Source: Komagataeibacter diospyri
Lineage (GTDB): Bacteria > Pseudomonadota > Alphaproteobacteria > Acetobacterales > Acetobacteraceae
Assembly: GCF_006538165.1 (NCBI RefSeq)
Contig: NZ_BDLU01000063.1
Span: forward strand, 1 to 64,000
Length of the DNA: 64,000 bases
Direction: 5' to 3'
The notes beneath the pieces are model-generated. The model ran no database searches and was not told where the DNA came from. It saw only the letters and a program-made list of their open reading frames with translations. Below, in pieces: positions 8,657 to 18,030 of this stretch (its first letter is position 1; each line of letters starts with the position of its first letter). The position numbers and the translations under genes are program-made.

Positions 8657-9900
8657 GGCTGGTTGCTCCATTCGCCCTGTCTCATCAGGGGTTCGCGGGT
8701 GCCGTCATGGTTGATGGCGTCCACATCGATCTTGCTGGACCCGATCATCCAGTCAATATGGATAAAGCTGGTATTGGCTCCCTGCTGCGCCAGATGGGCT
8801 TCGGTCAGGTTGTCGGTGTCCAGCATGCATTTGGCATAGGACTGGCCAAGGGCGATGTGGCTTGCCGCATTTTCATCAAACAGCGTGTTGCGGAACAGGA
8901 TGCCGCTTTCGGAAATGGGGGATGACGCGGGCACCAGTGCTACTTCACCCAGCCTGCGCGCGCCGTCATCGGTATCCAGTATGCGTTCGAGCACATCCTG
9001 CCCGGTGCGGGCGTGGGCTTTGACAATGCGGCCGTCTTCAAAACGTACGGCGATATCGTCAATCAGCGTACCCTGGTGGAACAGCGGCTTGGTCGCGCGC
9101 ACTGTCCCGCTGACCTTGCGGGCGTGGGGGGTGGTGAACACTTCCTCGGTCGGGATGTTGGGGTTGCATATGATGCCGTTGCCCGCGGGTTCCGCGCCTC
9201 CGGCCCATGCATGCCCGTCGGCCAGTCCCACGGTCAGGTCCGTGTCCGGCCCGCTGAAATGCAGGGCCGCGAAACGACGTTCGTTCAGCCACGTCGCGCG
9301 CTTGTGCAGGCGGGCGTTATGGGTTTTCCATTCGGCCACCGGGTCATCCACCATGACGCGGGATGCCTGGAAAATCGCATCCCACAACCGGCTGACCGCC
9401 GCATCTGCCGACAGGTCGGGAAAGACCTGCTGCGCCCATGCGGGCGTGGCGAAGGCCACGATGTTCCAGTTGATGGCGAAGCGGGTGATGAGTTCCATGG
9501 CCGGACGCCCCGCGCGCGATGCGGCGCGGCCAACGCGGGAGACGCGTTCGGCGTTTTCATTGGCCAGCAGCACGGGGTTGGCCCCCGTGATCGCCATGCG
9601 CGCGGCCCCCTTGCGGTAGGCATTGGCCATGCCATCCTGCAGCCAGTCGGCGGCGGTATCCAGCGTATCGTCGGCGGCGTGATGGAAGCGGGCCAGTGTC
9701 GCCACGTCATCGGCATAGAATGGCGTCACCAGCGATGCGCCTGCCTTGTAGGCATGTTCGGTTATACGGCGGACCAGCGGCACGGCGTCCAGCGGGGCCG
9801 TAATCAGCAACTGCTGGCCATGTGCGATATTGACGCCAACCCGGACGGCGACTTCAGCCAGACGGTCCAGAAGATGTTCATGCTGGGGGGAAAGAACCAT
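8653..9900 (-). CDS. M29-family metallo-aminopeptidase (AmpS/PepS type)
   Basis: 415-aa leucyl-type aminopeptidase of peptidase family M29, a cytosolic two-metal enzyme that trims N-terminal residues from peptides. Recognisable blocks include the N-terminal VAVRVGVNIAHGQQLLI, the linker LVTPFYADDV, and the metal-ligand C-terminal half with GNIICNPNIPTEEVFTTP-like sequence and LFDENAASHIALGQSY. ATG 9900 has AGGA about 10 nt upstream. The length is normal. The downstream gene overlaps its stop. Confidence 0.9.
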   Translation of the reverse strand: MVLSPQHEHLLDRLAEVAVRVGVNIAHGQQLLITAPLDAVPLVRRITEHAYKAGASLVTPFYADDVATLARFHHAADDTLDTAADWLQDGMANAYRKGAARMAITGANPVLLANENAERVSRVGRAASRAGRPAMELITRFAINWNIVAFATPAWAQQVFPDLSADAAVSRLWDAIFQASRVMVDDPVAEWKTHNARLHKRATWLNERRFAALHFSGPDTDLTVGLADGHAWAGGAEPAGNGIICNPNIPTEEVFTTPHARKVSGTVRATKPLFHQGTLIDDIAVRFEDGRIVKAHARTGQDVLERILDTDDGARRLGEVALVPASSPISESGILFRNTLFDENAASHIALGQSYAKCMLDTDNLTEAHLAQQGANTSFIHIDWMIGSSKIDVDAINHDGTREPLMRQGEWSNQP

Positions 9901-10026
9901 GCGTCATCATATCCTGTTAATGTTGGCCGGTACGCCGCATGCCTGCGACAGGGCGCAGGCACGATAGACGACGCACCCCATTCACGTAAGATGGTAACTG
10001 CGAAGCAGGCGGAAGGCATGAGTTCA

Positions 10027-10365
10027 ATGAAACAGACGTTACCGGGTTCCCGTCCCCTGTGCGCAGTATCCGCCGCGCGGGAAGAACCCCGGCGGGTCAT
10101 ATGCGATGGCCGGGCGCTGGTGGTGTGGATGGTGGAAGACGACCGTCCTGCCGTGCTGGATGACCGCTGCCCCCACGGCAATGCCCGGCTTTCCGCCGGT
10201 TACGTGCTGTATGGCCGTATCGTCTGCCCGCTGCATATGTGGACCTTCGGCCCCGATGGACGTGCGCAGGCCCCCGGTGGCCGGATGGAGGCGGCAGGAC
10301 CGATGCCGCAATCATACGAATGCTGGATCAGCGGGGATCAGGTCTGGGCGCGGATTGGGGCGTAG
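10027..10365 (+). CDS. Small Rieske [2Fe-2S] ferredoxin-like protein
   Basis: 112-aa single Rieske domain. The two cluster-binding boxes are CPHGNA and CPLHMW, sixteen residues apart (C-x-H-x16-C-x2-H), which is the expected spacing. The likely start is ATG 10027, with GGAAGG about 10 nt upstream; in-frame ATGs at 10018 and 9991 are possible. Such soluble Rieske proteins usually feed electrons to an oxygenase or act as NirD-like subunits, but no partner gene is adjacent. Its 3' end overlaps the convergent DUF4186 gene by 38 bp. Confidence 0.82.
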   Translation: MKQTLPGSRPLCAVSAAREEPRRVICDGRALVVWMVEDDRPAVLDDRCPHGNARLSAGYVLYGRIVCPLHMWTFGPDGRAQAPGGRMEAAGPMPQSYECWISGDQVWARIGA

Positions 10366-10849
10366 GGGCTGCCGCATCATGTCTGATCCATTCCTGTATG
10401 ACCGACAGGATATAGGCCTGCTGTTCCGTATCCAGTGGCTGGCCCGCAGGCATGGCGTGCCATTTGGCAACACAGCCCCGGCAGCAGGTGCCGGTGGCAT
10501 GCTGGGCAATGAAGACCGGGTGTCCCCGCCACGGGGTCTGCCGGCCGTCCCTGTCCGGGTGGGCGGGGGCGAGTCGGGTGGCGATGAAATCCGCCGCGTG
10601 CGCCATGACTTCCGGTAGTCCCCGCTTTGCCAGATAATCCCGTTCCTTTGCCCCAAGGTGAAAGCGTGCGCGGAAACGTGAATGGGCCAGTCGGCCCCAC
10701 AATTCCCGTGGCACGGCAGGCAGGGACAGCAGGTCAGGCGTGGCCGGGCGTGGGCTTTGTGGTGGGGCAGGGGACGGTGGCGCGGCGGGTGCGAACAGGT
10801 CGGGCTGTTGCGCCTGTGCCCTGTCCCGTCCTGCCCGCCTGCGTGTCAT
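10328..10849 (-). CDS. DUF4186 domain-containing protein
   Basis: 173-aa protein. A basic, Pro-rich N-terminus (about 1-50) precedes the DUF4186 core: FRARFHLGAKERDYLAKRG, then TPWRGHPVFIAQHATGTCC and the CRGC pair followed by KWHAMPAG. The two-Cys motif in a context of conserved His suggests a metal site, but function is unknown. ATG 10849 starts one base after the tyrS stop, so it is coupled to tyrS. Its 3' end overlaps the Rieske gene on the other strand. Confidence 0.82.
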   Translation of the reverse strand: MTRRRAGRDRAQAQQPDLFAPAAPPSPAPPQSPRPATPDLLSLPAVPRELWGRLAHSRFRARFHLGAKERDYLAKRGLPEVMAHAADFIATRLAPAHPDRDGRQTPWRGHPVFIAQHATGTCCRGCVAKWHAMPAGQPLDTEQQAYILSVIQEWIRHDAAAPTPQSAPRPDPR

Positions 10850-10850
10850 T

Positions 10851-12098
10851 TCAGGCCGGCTGGACCAGGATATGGCGCTTGCGGCCCGATGACAGCTTGA
10901 GCGACCCGTCAATCAGGTCACTGTCGGACACGACCTGCGCCTCGTCCTTGACCACCACGTCATTCACCCGCGCCCCCCCGCCACGGATCAGGCGACGGGC
11001 CTCCCCGTTGCTTGCGGCAAAACCGGCTTCCACAAACAGGCGGAAGGCGGGCACGCCTTCGGTCAGCAGGGCGGCGGGCAGATGAACGGTGGGCAGGGCG
11101 CTCGCGGTCACGGCCCCTTCTTCAAACGTGCGGCGTGCGGCCTCGGCGGCTTCTTCGGCGGCGGCACGGCCGTGGCACAGGGCGGTGGCCTCGGTGGCGA
11201 GGACTTTTTTCGCTTCATTGATTTCCGCGCCCCCAAGGGCGGCCAGACGGTCACATTCCCCGATTGGCAGTTCGGTGAACAGCTTGAGGAAGCGACCGAC
11301 ATCCGCATCTTCCACATTGCGCCAGAACTGCCAGTAATCGAATATGGGCAGCCGTTGTGCCGACAGCCAGACAGCGCCCTGCGCCGTCTTGCCCATCTTT
11401 GCGCCGGAACTTGTGGTCAGCAGTGGCGTTGTCAGGCCGAATACCTGCGCGCCATTCATCCTGCGCACCAGGTCGATACCCGATACGATGTTGCCCCACT
11501 GGTCCGATCCCCCCATCTGAAGGGTCACGCCATGACGGCTGTTGAGCTCACGGAAATCGTAGGACTGCAGGATGGAGTAATTGAACTCCAGGAACGTCAG
11601 CCCCTGCTCACGCTCCAGCCGCGACCGGACCGAGTCGAAGGACAGCATGCGGTTGACGGAAAAATGGATGCCCACATCACGCAGCAGGTCGATGTAGGAC
11701 AGTCTGTCCAGCCAGTCGGCATTGTTGGCCAGCAAGGGGTCGGCAGGGCCTGTTCCCAGCGGCAGGAACTGCCTCAGGCAGGCTTCCACCCCACGCATGT
11801 TGGTGGCGATGGTTTCCACCGTCATGAGCTTGCGCGCTTCCTCCCGGAAGGAGGGATCGCCGATCTTGGCCGTGCCGCCCCCCACCAGAGCCACGGGGCG
11901 GTGGCCATGGCGGTGCATCAGGCGCAGCATCATGATCTGGATCAGGCTGCCCACGTGCAGGCTGTCCGCCGTGGGATCGAAACCGATATAGCCCCCCACC
12001 GGACCGGCCTGCATGGCGGCGTCAAGCGCATCCATGTCGGTGCACTGGAAAATGAAGCCGCGTGCTTCGGCTTCCCGGAGGAATTCACTCTTGGGCAT
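10851..12098 (-). CDS. tyrS: Tyrosyl-tRNA synthetase
   Basis: Class I synthetase charging tRNA-Tyr. The 415-aa protein has a Rossmann catalytic domain with the HIGH-like box ADSLHVGSL, the tyrosine-binding and dimer region, and the KMSKS-like loop GAKMGKT. A C-terminal S4 RNA-binding domain ends near [12 protein letters not shown]. Start 12098 ([10 protein letters not shown]) has GGAA 6-7 nt upstream; the frame stays open to 12170 but those extra residues look non-conserved. It sits between an upstream hydrolase and the coupled DUF4186 gene. Confidence 0.95.
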   Translation of the reverse strand: MPKSEFLREAEARGFIFQCTDMDALDAAMQAGPVGGYIGFDPTADSLHVGSLIQIMMLRLMHRHGHRPVALVGGGTAKIGDPSFREEARKLMTVETIATNMRGVEACLRQFLPLGTGPADPLLANNADWLDRLSYIDLLRDVGIHFSVNRMLSFDSVRSRLEREQGLTFLEFNYSILQSYDFRELNSRHGVTLQMGGSDQWGNIVSGIDLVRRMNGAQVFGLTTPLLTTSSGAKMGKTAQGAVWLSAQRLPIFDYWQFWRNVEDADVGRFLKLFTELPIGECDRLAALGGAEINEAKKVLATEATALCHGRAAAEEAAEAARRTFEEGAVTASALPTVHLPAALLTEGVPAFRLFVEAGFAASNGEARRLIRGGGARVNDVVVKDEAQVVSDSDLIDGSLKLSSGRKRHILVQPA

Positions 12099-12216
12099 GA
12101 TCTGTTCCGCGCTGTGATAGGCATCGCTGGCCGGGCCGCCCCGGCGCGGACCAGCCTCTAGCATGTTCACGGCCCATCATGGAACAGCCCGGCCCGACCG
12201 GGATGGGTTATGGGCG

Positions 12217-12882
12217 TCAGTCAGCGGCCAGCGCCAGCGCCTTGCGGTTCATGACCGTGCTGACATGGTCTTCCAGCGCCTCGGCCACCTCATCGGCATG
12301 GTTGGCGAAGACGTGGTCGGCACCCTTGAATATGCGATAGTCCACGGTAACACCCTTCTGGGTGTTCAGCTTGTCAACCAGCTTGCGCACGGCGGGTTCG
12401 GGCACCAGTTCGTCGTTTTCCCCTGCGATCATGAGCCCGCCACACGGGCACGGCGCAAGGAAGCCGAAATCATAGTGGTTGGCGGGGGGCGCCACGCTGA
12501 TCCAGCCCGTGATTTCGGGGCGGCGCATGAGCAGCTGCATGCCGACGAACGCACCGAACGAATATCCCGCGATCCACAGGCCGCTGGCGTTCGGGTTGAC
12601 CATCTGCATCCAGTCAAGGGCTGCTGCAGCATCCGAAATCTCGCCAATGCCACCGTCATAACGCCCCTGCGAGCGGCCAACGCCGCGCGAATTGTAACGC
12701 ATGACCGAGAAGCCCATTTTCTCGAACGCGCGGTACATCGCATAGGTGATGCGGTTATTCATGGTCCCGCCATGCAGCGGGTGGGGATGAAGTACCAGCG
12801 CAAGCGGCGCGTTGGGCGCGCTTGAATGATGGTATCGACCTTCCAGGCGGCCATCAGGGCCGGCAAACATGACCTCAGGCAT
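12217..12882 (-). CDS. Alpha/beta hydrolase (COG2945-like)
   Basis: 221-aa hydrolase. The oxyanion region is LVLHPHPLHGGTMNN and the nucleophile elbow is GYSFGA (GxSxG-type Ser). The Asp is probably in AGENDELVP and the catalytic His in KGADHVF. The block YNSRGVGRSQG is typical of this small family found across alphaproteobacteria. The natural ester or amide substrate is unknown. It precedes tyrS on the same strand by about 120 bp. Confidence 0.88.
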   Translation of the reverse strand: MPEVMFAGPDGRLEGRYHHSSAPNAPLALVLHPHPLHGGTMNNRITYAMYRAFEKMGFSVMRYNSRGVGRSQGRYDGGIGEISDAAAALDWMQMVNPNASGLWIAGYSFGAFVGMQLLMRRPEITGWISVAPPANHYDFGFLAPCPCGGLMIAGENDELVPEPAVRKLVDKLNTQKGVTVDYRIFKGADHVFANHADEVAEALEDHVSTVMNRKALALAAD

Positions 12883-13455
12883 AGGTATCCCGCATTTGCA
12901 TTTCCCCGCGCATTCCAGGCATTGCAGCGGGAAAGGTTGCTGTTACAGCCCGCCCGACCGGCGATGCCCCGTCAGGTCGGCAGGCAGAGAAAATGCTGTC
13001 TTCCGGTGTCATCCGTGCCGGAAGCAGGAATACGCCGTGTATTCGTCCGGTGGTGGTGGCACGAAAAACAGAATTGATCCGGTCTGGTCAGCCAGACCGA
13101 AAGTATACCAACCCGCCAGATAATGGGCCTGTTGCCTACCTGACATAAAGTGCGTCTTTGGCAGGCGTGCCCTGCGCGGGGGGCAGATATGGTAATGCGT
13201 CGTGTTCACCCGGCAGGGGGAAAGGTTTTCCGTGTCGGGCCGGGTGTGTCGTGTCGGTTCGCTCTCCTTGCCATGGCCCGGATCACGGGCGGGCGACATT
13301 GAGGCAGCGGTATGGGAAAGGTGCTGACACCCACCATAACACGTTGCAATAAATATTATGTTGCGCTGCCTTATAGCGGTGTGGATTCACAAAATGCCAG
13401 ATAAATCGTAATCCACCTCGCAAAACGACTTGGCGTAACCATATGGCTGGACAGC
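12883..13455 (+). other. 573-bp gap with a run of perfect hairpins
   Basis: No convincing gene lies between the hydrolase and the first desulfurase. The segment 12954-13099 holds four short inverted repeats in a row: CCGACC/GGTCGG (12954-12980), CTTCCGG/CCGGAAG (13000-13024), GAATAC/GTATTC (about 13028-13044) and CGGTCTGG-TCAG-CCAGACCG (13080-13099). The 3' part (13330-13445) is AT-richer and probably carries the promoter for the desulfurase operon, with GTTGC direct repeats at about 13344-13365, but I cannot fix hexamers. A structured RNA is possible. Confidence 0.45.
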
Positions 13456-14592
13456 ATGAACACCCGACGCGACAGTTTGACCTACCTTGACGCCAACGCG
13501 TCCGAACCGCTTCGGGCTCAGGCCCTGACGGCCATGGTGTCGGCGGCTGGAGTGGTGGGTAATCCGTCATCCGTTCACCGTGCGGGACGGGCCGCGCGCG
13601 CCGTGCTGGAAACCGCGCGGGAGGATCTGGCCACCCTGTTCGGGGTAGCGGCTGAAAACTGTGTCCTGACCTCCGGCGGGACGGAGGCGAACGTGCTGGC
13701 CATCACCGGTCAGGCACAGGGCAGGCGCGTGCTGGTGGGGGCGACCGAACACGACGCCGTACGCGGTGCCGTGCGGGCGCAGGTGGTGCCGGTGCGGCCC
13801 GATGGCGTGCTGGAGCACGGGGCGCTGGAACGTATGCTGGCAGCCGATGGGGGTACGCCCGCGCTGGTCTGTGTCATGCTGGCCAATAACGAAACCGGCG
13901 TCATCAACCCCGTGCGGGAAATCGCAGCATTGTGCCATGCCCATGGCGCGCTGGTGCATGTGGACGCTGTGCAGGCGGCAGGGCGCATTCCCTTCAGCAT
14001 CGGGGAACTGGGCGCGGACAGCATCGCGATCTCAGGCCATAAATTCGGCGGGCCCAAGGGGGCTGGCGCGCTGTTGCTGGCCGGGTCGCGGTTCCATGCC
14101 CTGACCCCGCTTCTGGCCGGGGGGGGGCAGGAACAGGGACGGCGCGGCGGTACTCCCGCGCTGCCCGCCATTGCCGGCATGGCTGCCGCAGCCCGAATGG
14201 CGGTATCGGACATGGCGCAGCAGGCCGGCAGGCTTGCCACATGGCGCGACCGGATCGAGGCGGCGGCGGTGGCCGCTGGCGCGCAGGTGTGCGGTGAAAG
14301 CGCGCCACGTCTGGCCAATACCACCAGCCTGCTGCTGCCCGGGCGGCGGGCGCAGACGCAGTTGATCGCGCTGGATATGGCGGGGTACTGCGTCTCTGCC
14401 GGGTCGGCATGTTCATCGGGCAAGGTCACGCGTTCACATGTGCTGGATGCCATGGGGTTCGGGGATGACGCAGGCTGCGCAATCCGTGTGTCCCTGCCAT
14501 GGTCGGTGACACAGGGGCAGGTGGATGGCTTCATCGCGGCCTATACGGCCATGGCCGCCCGGTTGCCCGCGCTGCAGGCGGGGGCGGCATGA
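13456..14592 (+). CDS. Cysteine desulfurase, first tandem paralogue (NifS/IscS-like)
   Basis: 378-aa PLP enzyme that removes sulfur from cysteine as a persulfide. The PLP lysine is in SGHKFGGPKG (K196) and the catalytic cysteine in SAGSACSSGK (C319), on a loop typical of group I desulfurases. The His/Asn PLP contacts (TEHD and ANNETGV) are present. It overlaps the next gene, a second desulfurase, by ATGA. Both copies look catalytically complete. No iscU, iscA or hscBA follows, so this copy may serve tRNA thiolation or a housekeeping sulfur relay. Confidence 0.9.
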   Translation: MNTRRDSLTYLDANASEPLRAQALTAMVSAAGVVGNPSSVHRAGRAARAVLETAREDLATLFGVAAENCVLTSGGTEANVLAITGQAQGRRVLVGATEHDAVRGAVRAQVVPVRPDGVLEHGALERMLAADGGTPALVCVMLANNETGVINPVREIAALCHAHGALVHVDAVQAAGRIPFSIGELGADSIAISGHKFGGPKGAGALLLAGSRFHALTPLLAGGGQEQGRRGGTPALPAIAGMAAAARMAVSDMAQQAGRLATWRDRIEAAAVAAGAQVCGESAPRLANTTSLLLPGRRAQTQLIALDMAGYCVSAGSACSSGKVTRSHVLDAMGFGDDAGCAIRVSLPWSVTQGQVDGFIAAYTAMAARLPALQAGAA

Positions 14593-15776
14593 CTGTATCT
14601 TCCGACCTGATTTATCTCGATTATCAGGCCACCACGCCGTGCGACCCGCGCGTGGTGGCGGAAATGATGCCGTGGTTTACCGACAGCTTCGCCAATCCCC
14701 ACAGCCTTGACCACGCGGCGGGGCGTGCGGCGCATGACGCGGTGGAACAGGCCCGTGCCGACGTGGCTGCGATACTGGGTGCGGACGTGCGTGAAATCGT
14801 GCTGACATCCGGTGCGACGGAGGCCAACAACATCGCCATCAAGGGCGCGGTGCGTCACCTGCTGGAGCGCGGTGATGCGCGCAGGCGGGTGATTACGCTG
14901 GCGACCGAGCATAAATGCGTGCTGGAATCGGTGCGTGACCTGGCGCGTGAAGGGTGCGAGCCGGTGATCCTGCCGGTCCGGCCCGATGGCACGCTGGACC
15001 CCGCCGTGCTGGCCGAAGCGCTGTCCGTGCCAACGCTACTGGTCAGCATCATGGCCGCCAATAACGAGACCGGGGTAGTTCAGGACATCGCGGCCCTTGC
15101 GCCGATTGTCCGCAGGGCGGGCGCGCTGCTGCACAGTGATCTGGCGCAGGCGGTGGGCAAGGTGGATGTGGACGTGCGGGTATGGGATCTCGATCTGGCG
15201 TCCGTGTCGGGACACAAGCTGTACGGGCCGAAAGGGGTGGGGGCGCTGTTCGTGCGTCGCAGGCCGCGCGTGCGGCTGACCCCGCTGTTTTCCGGCGGCG
15301 GGCAGGAACGCGGGCTGCGTTCGGGCACGCTGCCCGCGCCGCTTGTGATCGGATTCGGGGCGGCATGCCGCATAGCGCGTGACGAAGGCGCCGCGGAACG
15401 CGCGCGGGTTGCGCAATTGCGTGACCGGCTGCTGGCGGCGTTAAGGGCGGGATGCGACGGTGTGCATGTCCATGGCGCGATGTCGGAAGGTGGGCGGCTG
15501 GCGGGTAACCTGAACCTGCGCTTTGATGGTGTGCGGGCGCTGGACCTGATGGCGGCAGCGCCACGGCTGTGCCTGTCCACGGGATCGGCCTGTTCCTCGG
15601 CCGAAATGATGCCATCCTATGTGCTGACGGCCATGGGGCTGGATGGAGTTCAGGCCGCCGGAGGCTTGCGTCTGGCCGTCGGACGCTATACCTCAGCCGC
15701 CGACGTGGATCGCGCGGCGGCGATCCTGTGCCAGGCTGTGGCACGCTGCCGCGCGGATGGCAGTTCTTCGTCATGA
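14589..15776 (+). CDS. Cysteine desulfurase, second tandem paralogue (IscS-like)
   Basis: 395-aa PLP enzyme. It starts at ATG 14589 inside the stop of the preceding paralogue. The PLP lysine is in [12 protein letters not shown] (K210), the phosphate-contact segment RGLRSGT is canonical, and the catalytic cysteine is in [10 protein letters not shown] (C335). It is clearly homologous to its neighbour but diverged throughout, so the duplication is old. The ferredoxin gene overlaps or closely follows it, and mnmA, the enzyme that needs persulfide sulfur, is two genes downstream. Confidence 0.92.
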   Translation: MTVSSDLIYLDYQATTPCDPRVVAEMMPWFTDSFANPHSLDHAAGRAAHDAVEQARADVAAILGADVREIVLTSGATEANNIAIKGAVRHLLERGDARRRVITLATEHKCVLESVRDLAREGCEPVILPVRPDGTLDPAVLAEALSVPTLLVSIMAANNETGVVQDIAALAPIVRRAGALLHSDLAQAVGKVDVDVRVWDLDLASVSGHKLYGPKGVGALFVRRRPRVRLTPLFSGGGQERGLRSGTLPAPLVIGFGAACRIARDEGAAERARVAQLRDRLLAALRAGCDGVHVHGAMSEGGRLAGNLNLRFDGVRALDLMAAAPRLCLSTGSACSSAEMMPSYVLTAMGLDGVQAAGGLRLAVGRYTSAADVDRAAAILCQAVARCRADGSSSS

Positions 15777-15811
15777 GTAACGGGCGAATGGTAGCAGGCA
15801 GGATGACAAAG

Positions 15812-16126
15812 ATGGCGCATATAACATTCATCGAGCGTGACGGCACCCGCCGCGAAGTTGCGGCCCCGCTGGGTCTGTCGGTTCTGGAAATCGCCCACAA
15901 GAACGGGATCGACCTTGAGGGCGCATGCGAAGGCTCGCTGGCCTGCGCCACATGCCATGTGGTGGTGGACCCCGAATGGGCGCCGAAGCTGACACCGCCG
16001 ACCGAGGACGAGGAAGATATGCTCGACCTGGCCTTCGGTCTGGAAAAGACATCCCGTCTGGGCTGCCAGATCGTGATGACCGAGGCACTTGACGGTCTGG
16101 TGGTGCGCCTGCCGCGCACGTCCTGA
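15812..16126 (+). CDS. fdx: ISC-type [2Fe-2S] ferredoxin
   Basis: 104-aa adrenodoxin-like ferredoxin. The cluster ligands are in [15 protein letters not shown] (C-x5-C-x2-C) with the fourth Cys in RLGCQIVM. It supplies electrons in Fe-S cluster assembly and related redox reactions. ATG 15812 has AGGA about 8 nt upstream; in-frame ATGs at 15773 (overlapping the desulfurase stop as ATGA), 15788 and 15803 would add up to 13 residues. Coupled position after two desulfurases supports an Fe-S assembly role. Confidence 0.92.
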   Translation: MAHITFIERDGTRREVAAPLGLSVLEIAHKNGIDLEGACEGSLACATCHVVVDPEWAPKLTPPTEDEEDMLDLAFGLEKTSRLGCQIVMTEALDGLVVRLPRTS

Positions 16127-16246
16127 CCGGCGGCCTGATGATACACCGCGCGTCATAAGATGCGCGCAACATGATGTTTGACGTGCGATGCCCGGGGGCG
16201 GATAGTCCTGCGGGCATTGCCTGTCATTGGGAAGTGGAACCAAGCC

Positions 16247-17356
16247 ATGCGCATTCTTGTGGCCATGTCCGGCGGGGTGGACAGCTCTGTCGTTGCCGCC
16301 CGTCTGGTGGACGAGGGGCACGAGGTGATCGGCGCGACCCTCCAGCTGTATGATTCGCGCGAAAGTACGAAAAAGGGTGCATGCTGCGCGGGTCGCGACA
16401 TTCACGACGCCCGGCGGGTGGCCGACCGGCTGGGCATTCCCCATTACGTCATCGATGCCGAACGTCGCTTCCATGACAGCGTCATCGGCACCTTCGCCGA
16501 TGCGTATGCGGCGGGCGAAACCCCGGTGCCGTGCGTTGCATGCAATCAGGGCGTGAAGTTTACCGACCTGCTGGGCATGGCGCGCGACCTTGGGGTGGAC
16601 GCCATGGCGACCGGTCATTACGTCCGCCGCGTGGACGGGCCGGATGGCGTGGAAATGCACCGCCCCGTTGATGCCGGGCGTGACCAGTCATGGTTCCTGT
16701 TTGCCACAACCCGCGACCAGCTTGATTTCCTGCGCTTTCCGCTGGGTGACATGCCCGATAAGGCCGCCGTGCGGGCGGAAGCCGAACGCTTTGGCCTGGC
16801 GGTCGCAGCCAAGCCCGACAGTCAGGACCTGTGTTTCGTAACCGACGGCTCATATGCCGGACTGGTTGAAAAACTGCGCCCGGACGTAATGGGGGGTGGT
16901 GAAATCGTGGACCAGTCCGGCCATGTCGTGGGCCAGCACGAAGGTGTGACCCGCTACACCGTGGGGCAGAGCAGGCGGCTGGGCAACGCCGCCATGCGCG
17001 ATGGCGCGCGCCAGATGGTGGTGGGAATCGAGCCCGCCAGCAGGCGCGTGGTGATTGGCCCGCGGGCGCAGGCCGTGGCCCATACGCTGATGCTGCGTGA
17101 CATGAACTGGCTGGTGCCCCCGCCGGGACCACAGGGCATGCGCTGTGCGGTGCAGATCCGCGCGCGTGAAGCCGCCCGCCCTGCCACCGTATGGCAGGCG
17201 GCCGGCAATGGCGCGCGGGTGGAACTGGATGATGGGGCCGTGCCCGCACCGGGACAGGCCTGCGTGATGTATGATGGCACACGGGTGCTGGGCGGTGGCT
17301 TCATCCGCCGGGCGGAAGCTGTGCAGGCCGGAAGTGAAGGGAAGGCGGCGTCATGA
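16247..17356 (+). CDS. mnmA: tRNA-specific 2-thiouridylase MnmA
   Basis: Installs 2-thiouridine at the wobble base of tRNA-Lys, -Glu and -Gln using ATP and persulfide sulfur. The 369-aa protein has the PP-loop SGGVDSS (about 8-14), a catalytic Cys in CVACNQGVKF (C99) and the persulfide Cys in DSQDLCFV (C196), followed by the C-terminal beta-barrel domain. ATG 16247 has GGAA 7 nt upstream. It lies 120 bp after the ferredoxin and overlaps the GST gene by ATGA. Its substrate tRNA-Lys(UUU) is also encoded in this window. Confidence 0.95.
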   Translation: MRILVAMSGGVDSSVVAARLVDEGHEVIGATLQLYDSRESTKKGACCAGRDIHDARRVADRLGIPHYVIDAERRFHDSVIGTFADAYAAGETPVPCVACNQGVKFTDLLGMARDLGVDAMATGHYVRRVDGPDGVEMHRPVDAGRDQSWFLFATTRDQLDFLRFPLGDMPDKAAVRAEAERFGLAVAAKPDSQDLCFVTDGSYAGLVEKLRPDVMGGGEIVDQSGHVVGQHEGVTRYTVGQSRRLGNAAMRDGARQMVVGIEPASRRVVIGPRAQAVAHTLMLRDMNWLVPPPGPQGMRCAVQIRAREAARPATVWQAAGNGARVELDDGAVPAPGQACVMYDGTRVLGGGFIRRAEAVQAGSEGKAAS

Positions 17357-18021
17357 GTGATGGTATTCTGGTCATTGGCACGCGACGGTATTCGTCATGG
17401 TCGCTGCGCGGGTGGCTGGCGGTGCGTCTGGCGGGGCTGGACGTGCGCGAACAGCTGATCCCGCTGGCCGATAACGGGGAAACCCCGGCCATCCGCACCA
17501 TTTCCCCCAATGGCAAGGTGCCCTATCTGGAACATAACGGCGTTGCGGTGTGGGAAAGCATCGCGATCTGTGAATACTGCGCCGAACAGGCCCCCGGCCT
17601 GTGGCCGGGTGATGTGCGCCAGCGCGCCTATGCCCGCAGCATCTCGGCTGAAATGCATGCAGGCTTCCGCGCGGTGCGGCAGGCCATGCCCATGAATATC
17701 GGCCGCGACAACCGACCGCTTGCGGCGGGCACCACGCCGGACATTGATGCCGACATCGCCCGCATTGACGCCATCTGGACCGAGGCTCGTCTGGACTTTG
17801 GCAAGGATGGTCCCTTCCTGTTCGGTGCGACGTTCGGCATGGCGGATGCCATGTTTGCGCCCATCGTATCGCGCTTCCTGTCCTATGGCATCAGCCCGTC
17901 ACCGGAATCGCGGGCTTACATGACCGCCGTGCGCGCCCATCCGCTGGTGGATGACTGGTACCAGAAGGCGTTGCAGGAACCAAAGGAATGGCAGCAGTCC
18001 CGTTTTGAGGACATTGACTGA
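17353..18021 (+). CDS. Glutathione S-transferase family protein
   Basis: 222-aa two-domain GST. The thioredoxin-fold N-terminus contains YSSWSLRGWLA, in which a Ser would be the thiol-activating residue, and the cis-Pro segment GKVPYLEHNG with the glutathione contact WESIAICEY. An all-helical C-terminal domain follows. The start overlaps the mnmA stop (ATGA). The substrate is unknown; this subfamily is common in alphaproteobacteria and is sometimes annotated near maleylacetoacetate isomerases. Confidence 0.85.
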   Translation: MSDGILVIGTRRYSSWSLRGWLAVRLAGLDVREQLIPLADNGETPAIRTISPNGKVPYLEHNGVAVWESIAICEYCAEQAPGLWPGDVRQRAYARSISAEMHAGFRAVRQAMPMNIGRDNRPLAAGTTPDIDADIARIDAIWTEARLDFGKDGPFLFGATFGMADAMFAPIVSRFLSYGISPSPESRAYMTAVRAHPLVDDWYQKALQEPKEWQQSRFEDID

Positions 18022-18030
18022 GACCCGTCC

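Noticed and set aside
12099..12170. N-terminal extension of tyrS to 12170
   Set aside because: The added 24 residues are Gly/Pro/Arg-rich and unlike TyrS N-termini; ATG 12098 has a plausible ribosome-binding site.
12954..13030. Possible SRP (4.5S) RNA because of GTCAGGTCGG and GGAAGCAGG
   Set aside because: The diagnostic apical block CAGGTCAGGTCCGGAAGGAA is not present and the pairing does not form the SRP domain IV stem.
13009..13299. Minus-strand 96-codon frame in the gap before the desulfurases
   Set aside because: No ribosome-binding site, odd composition (runs of Pro and His), and it crosses the hairpin cluster, which suggests non-coding sequence.
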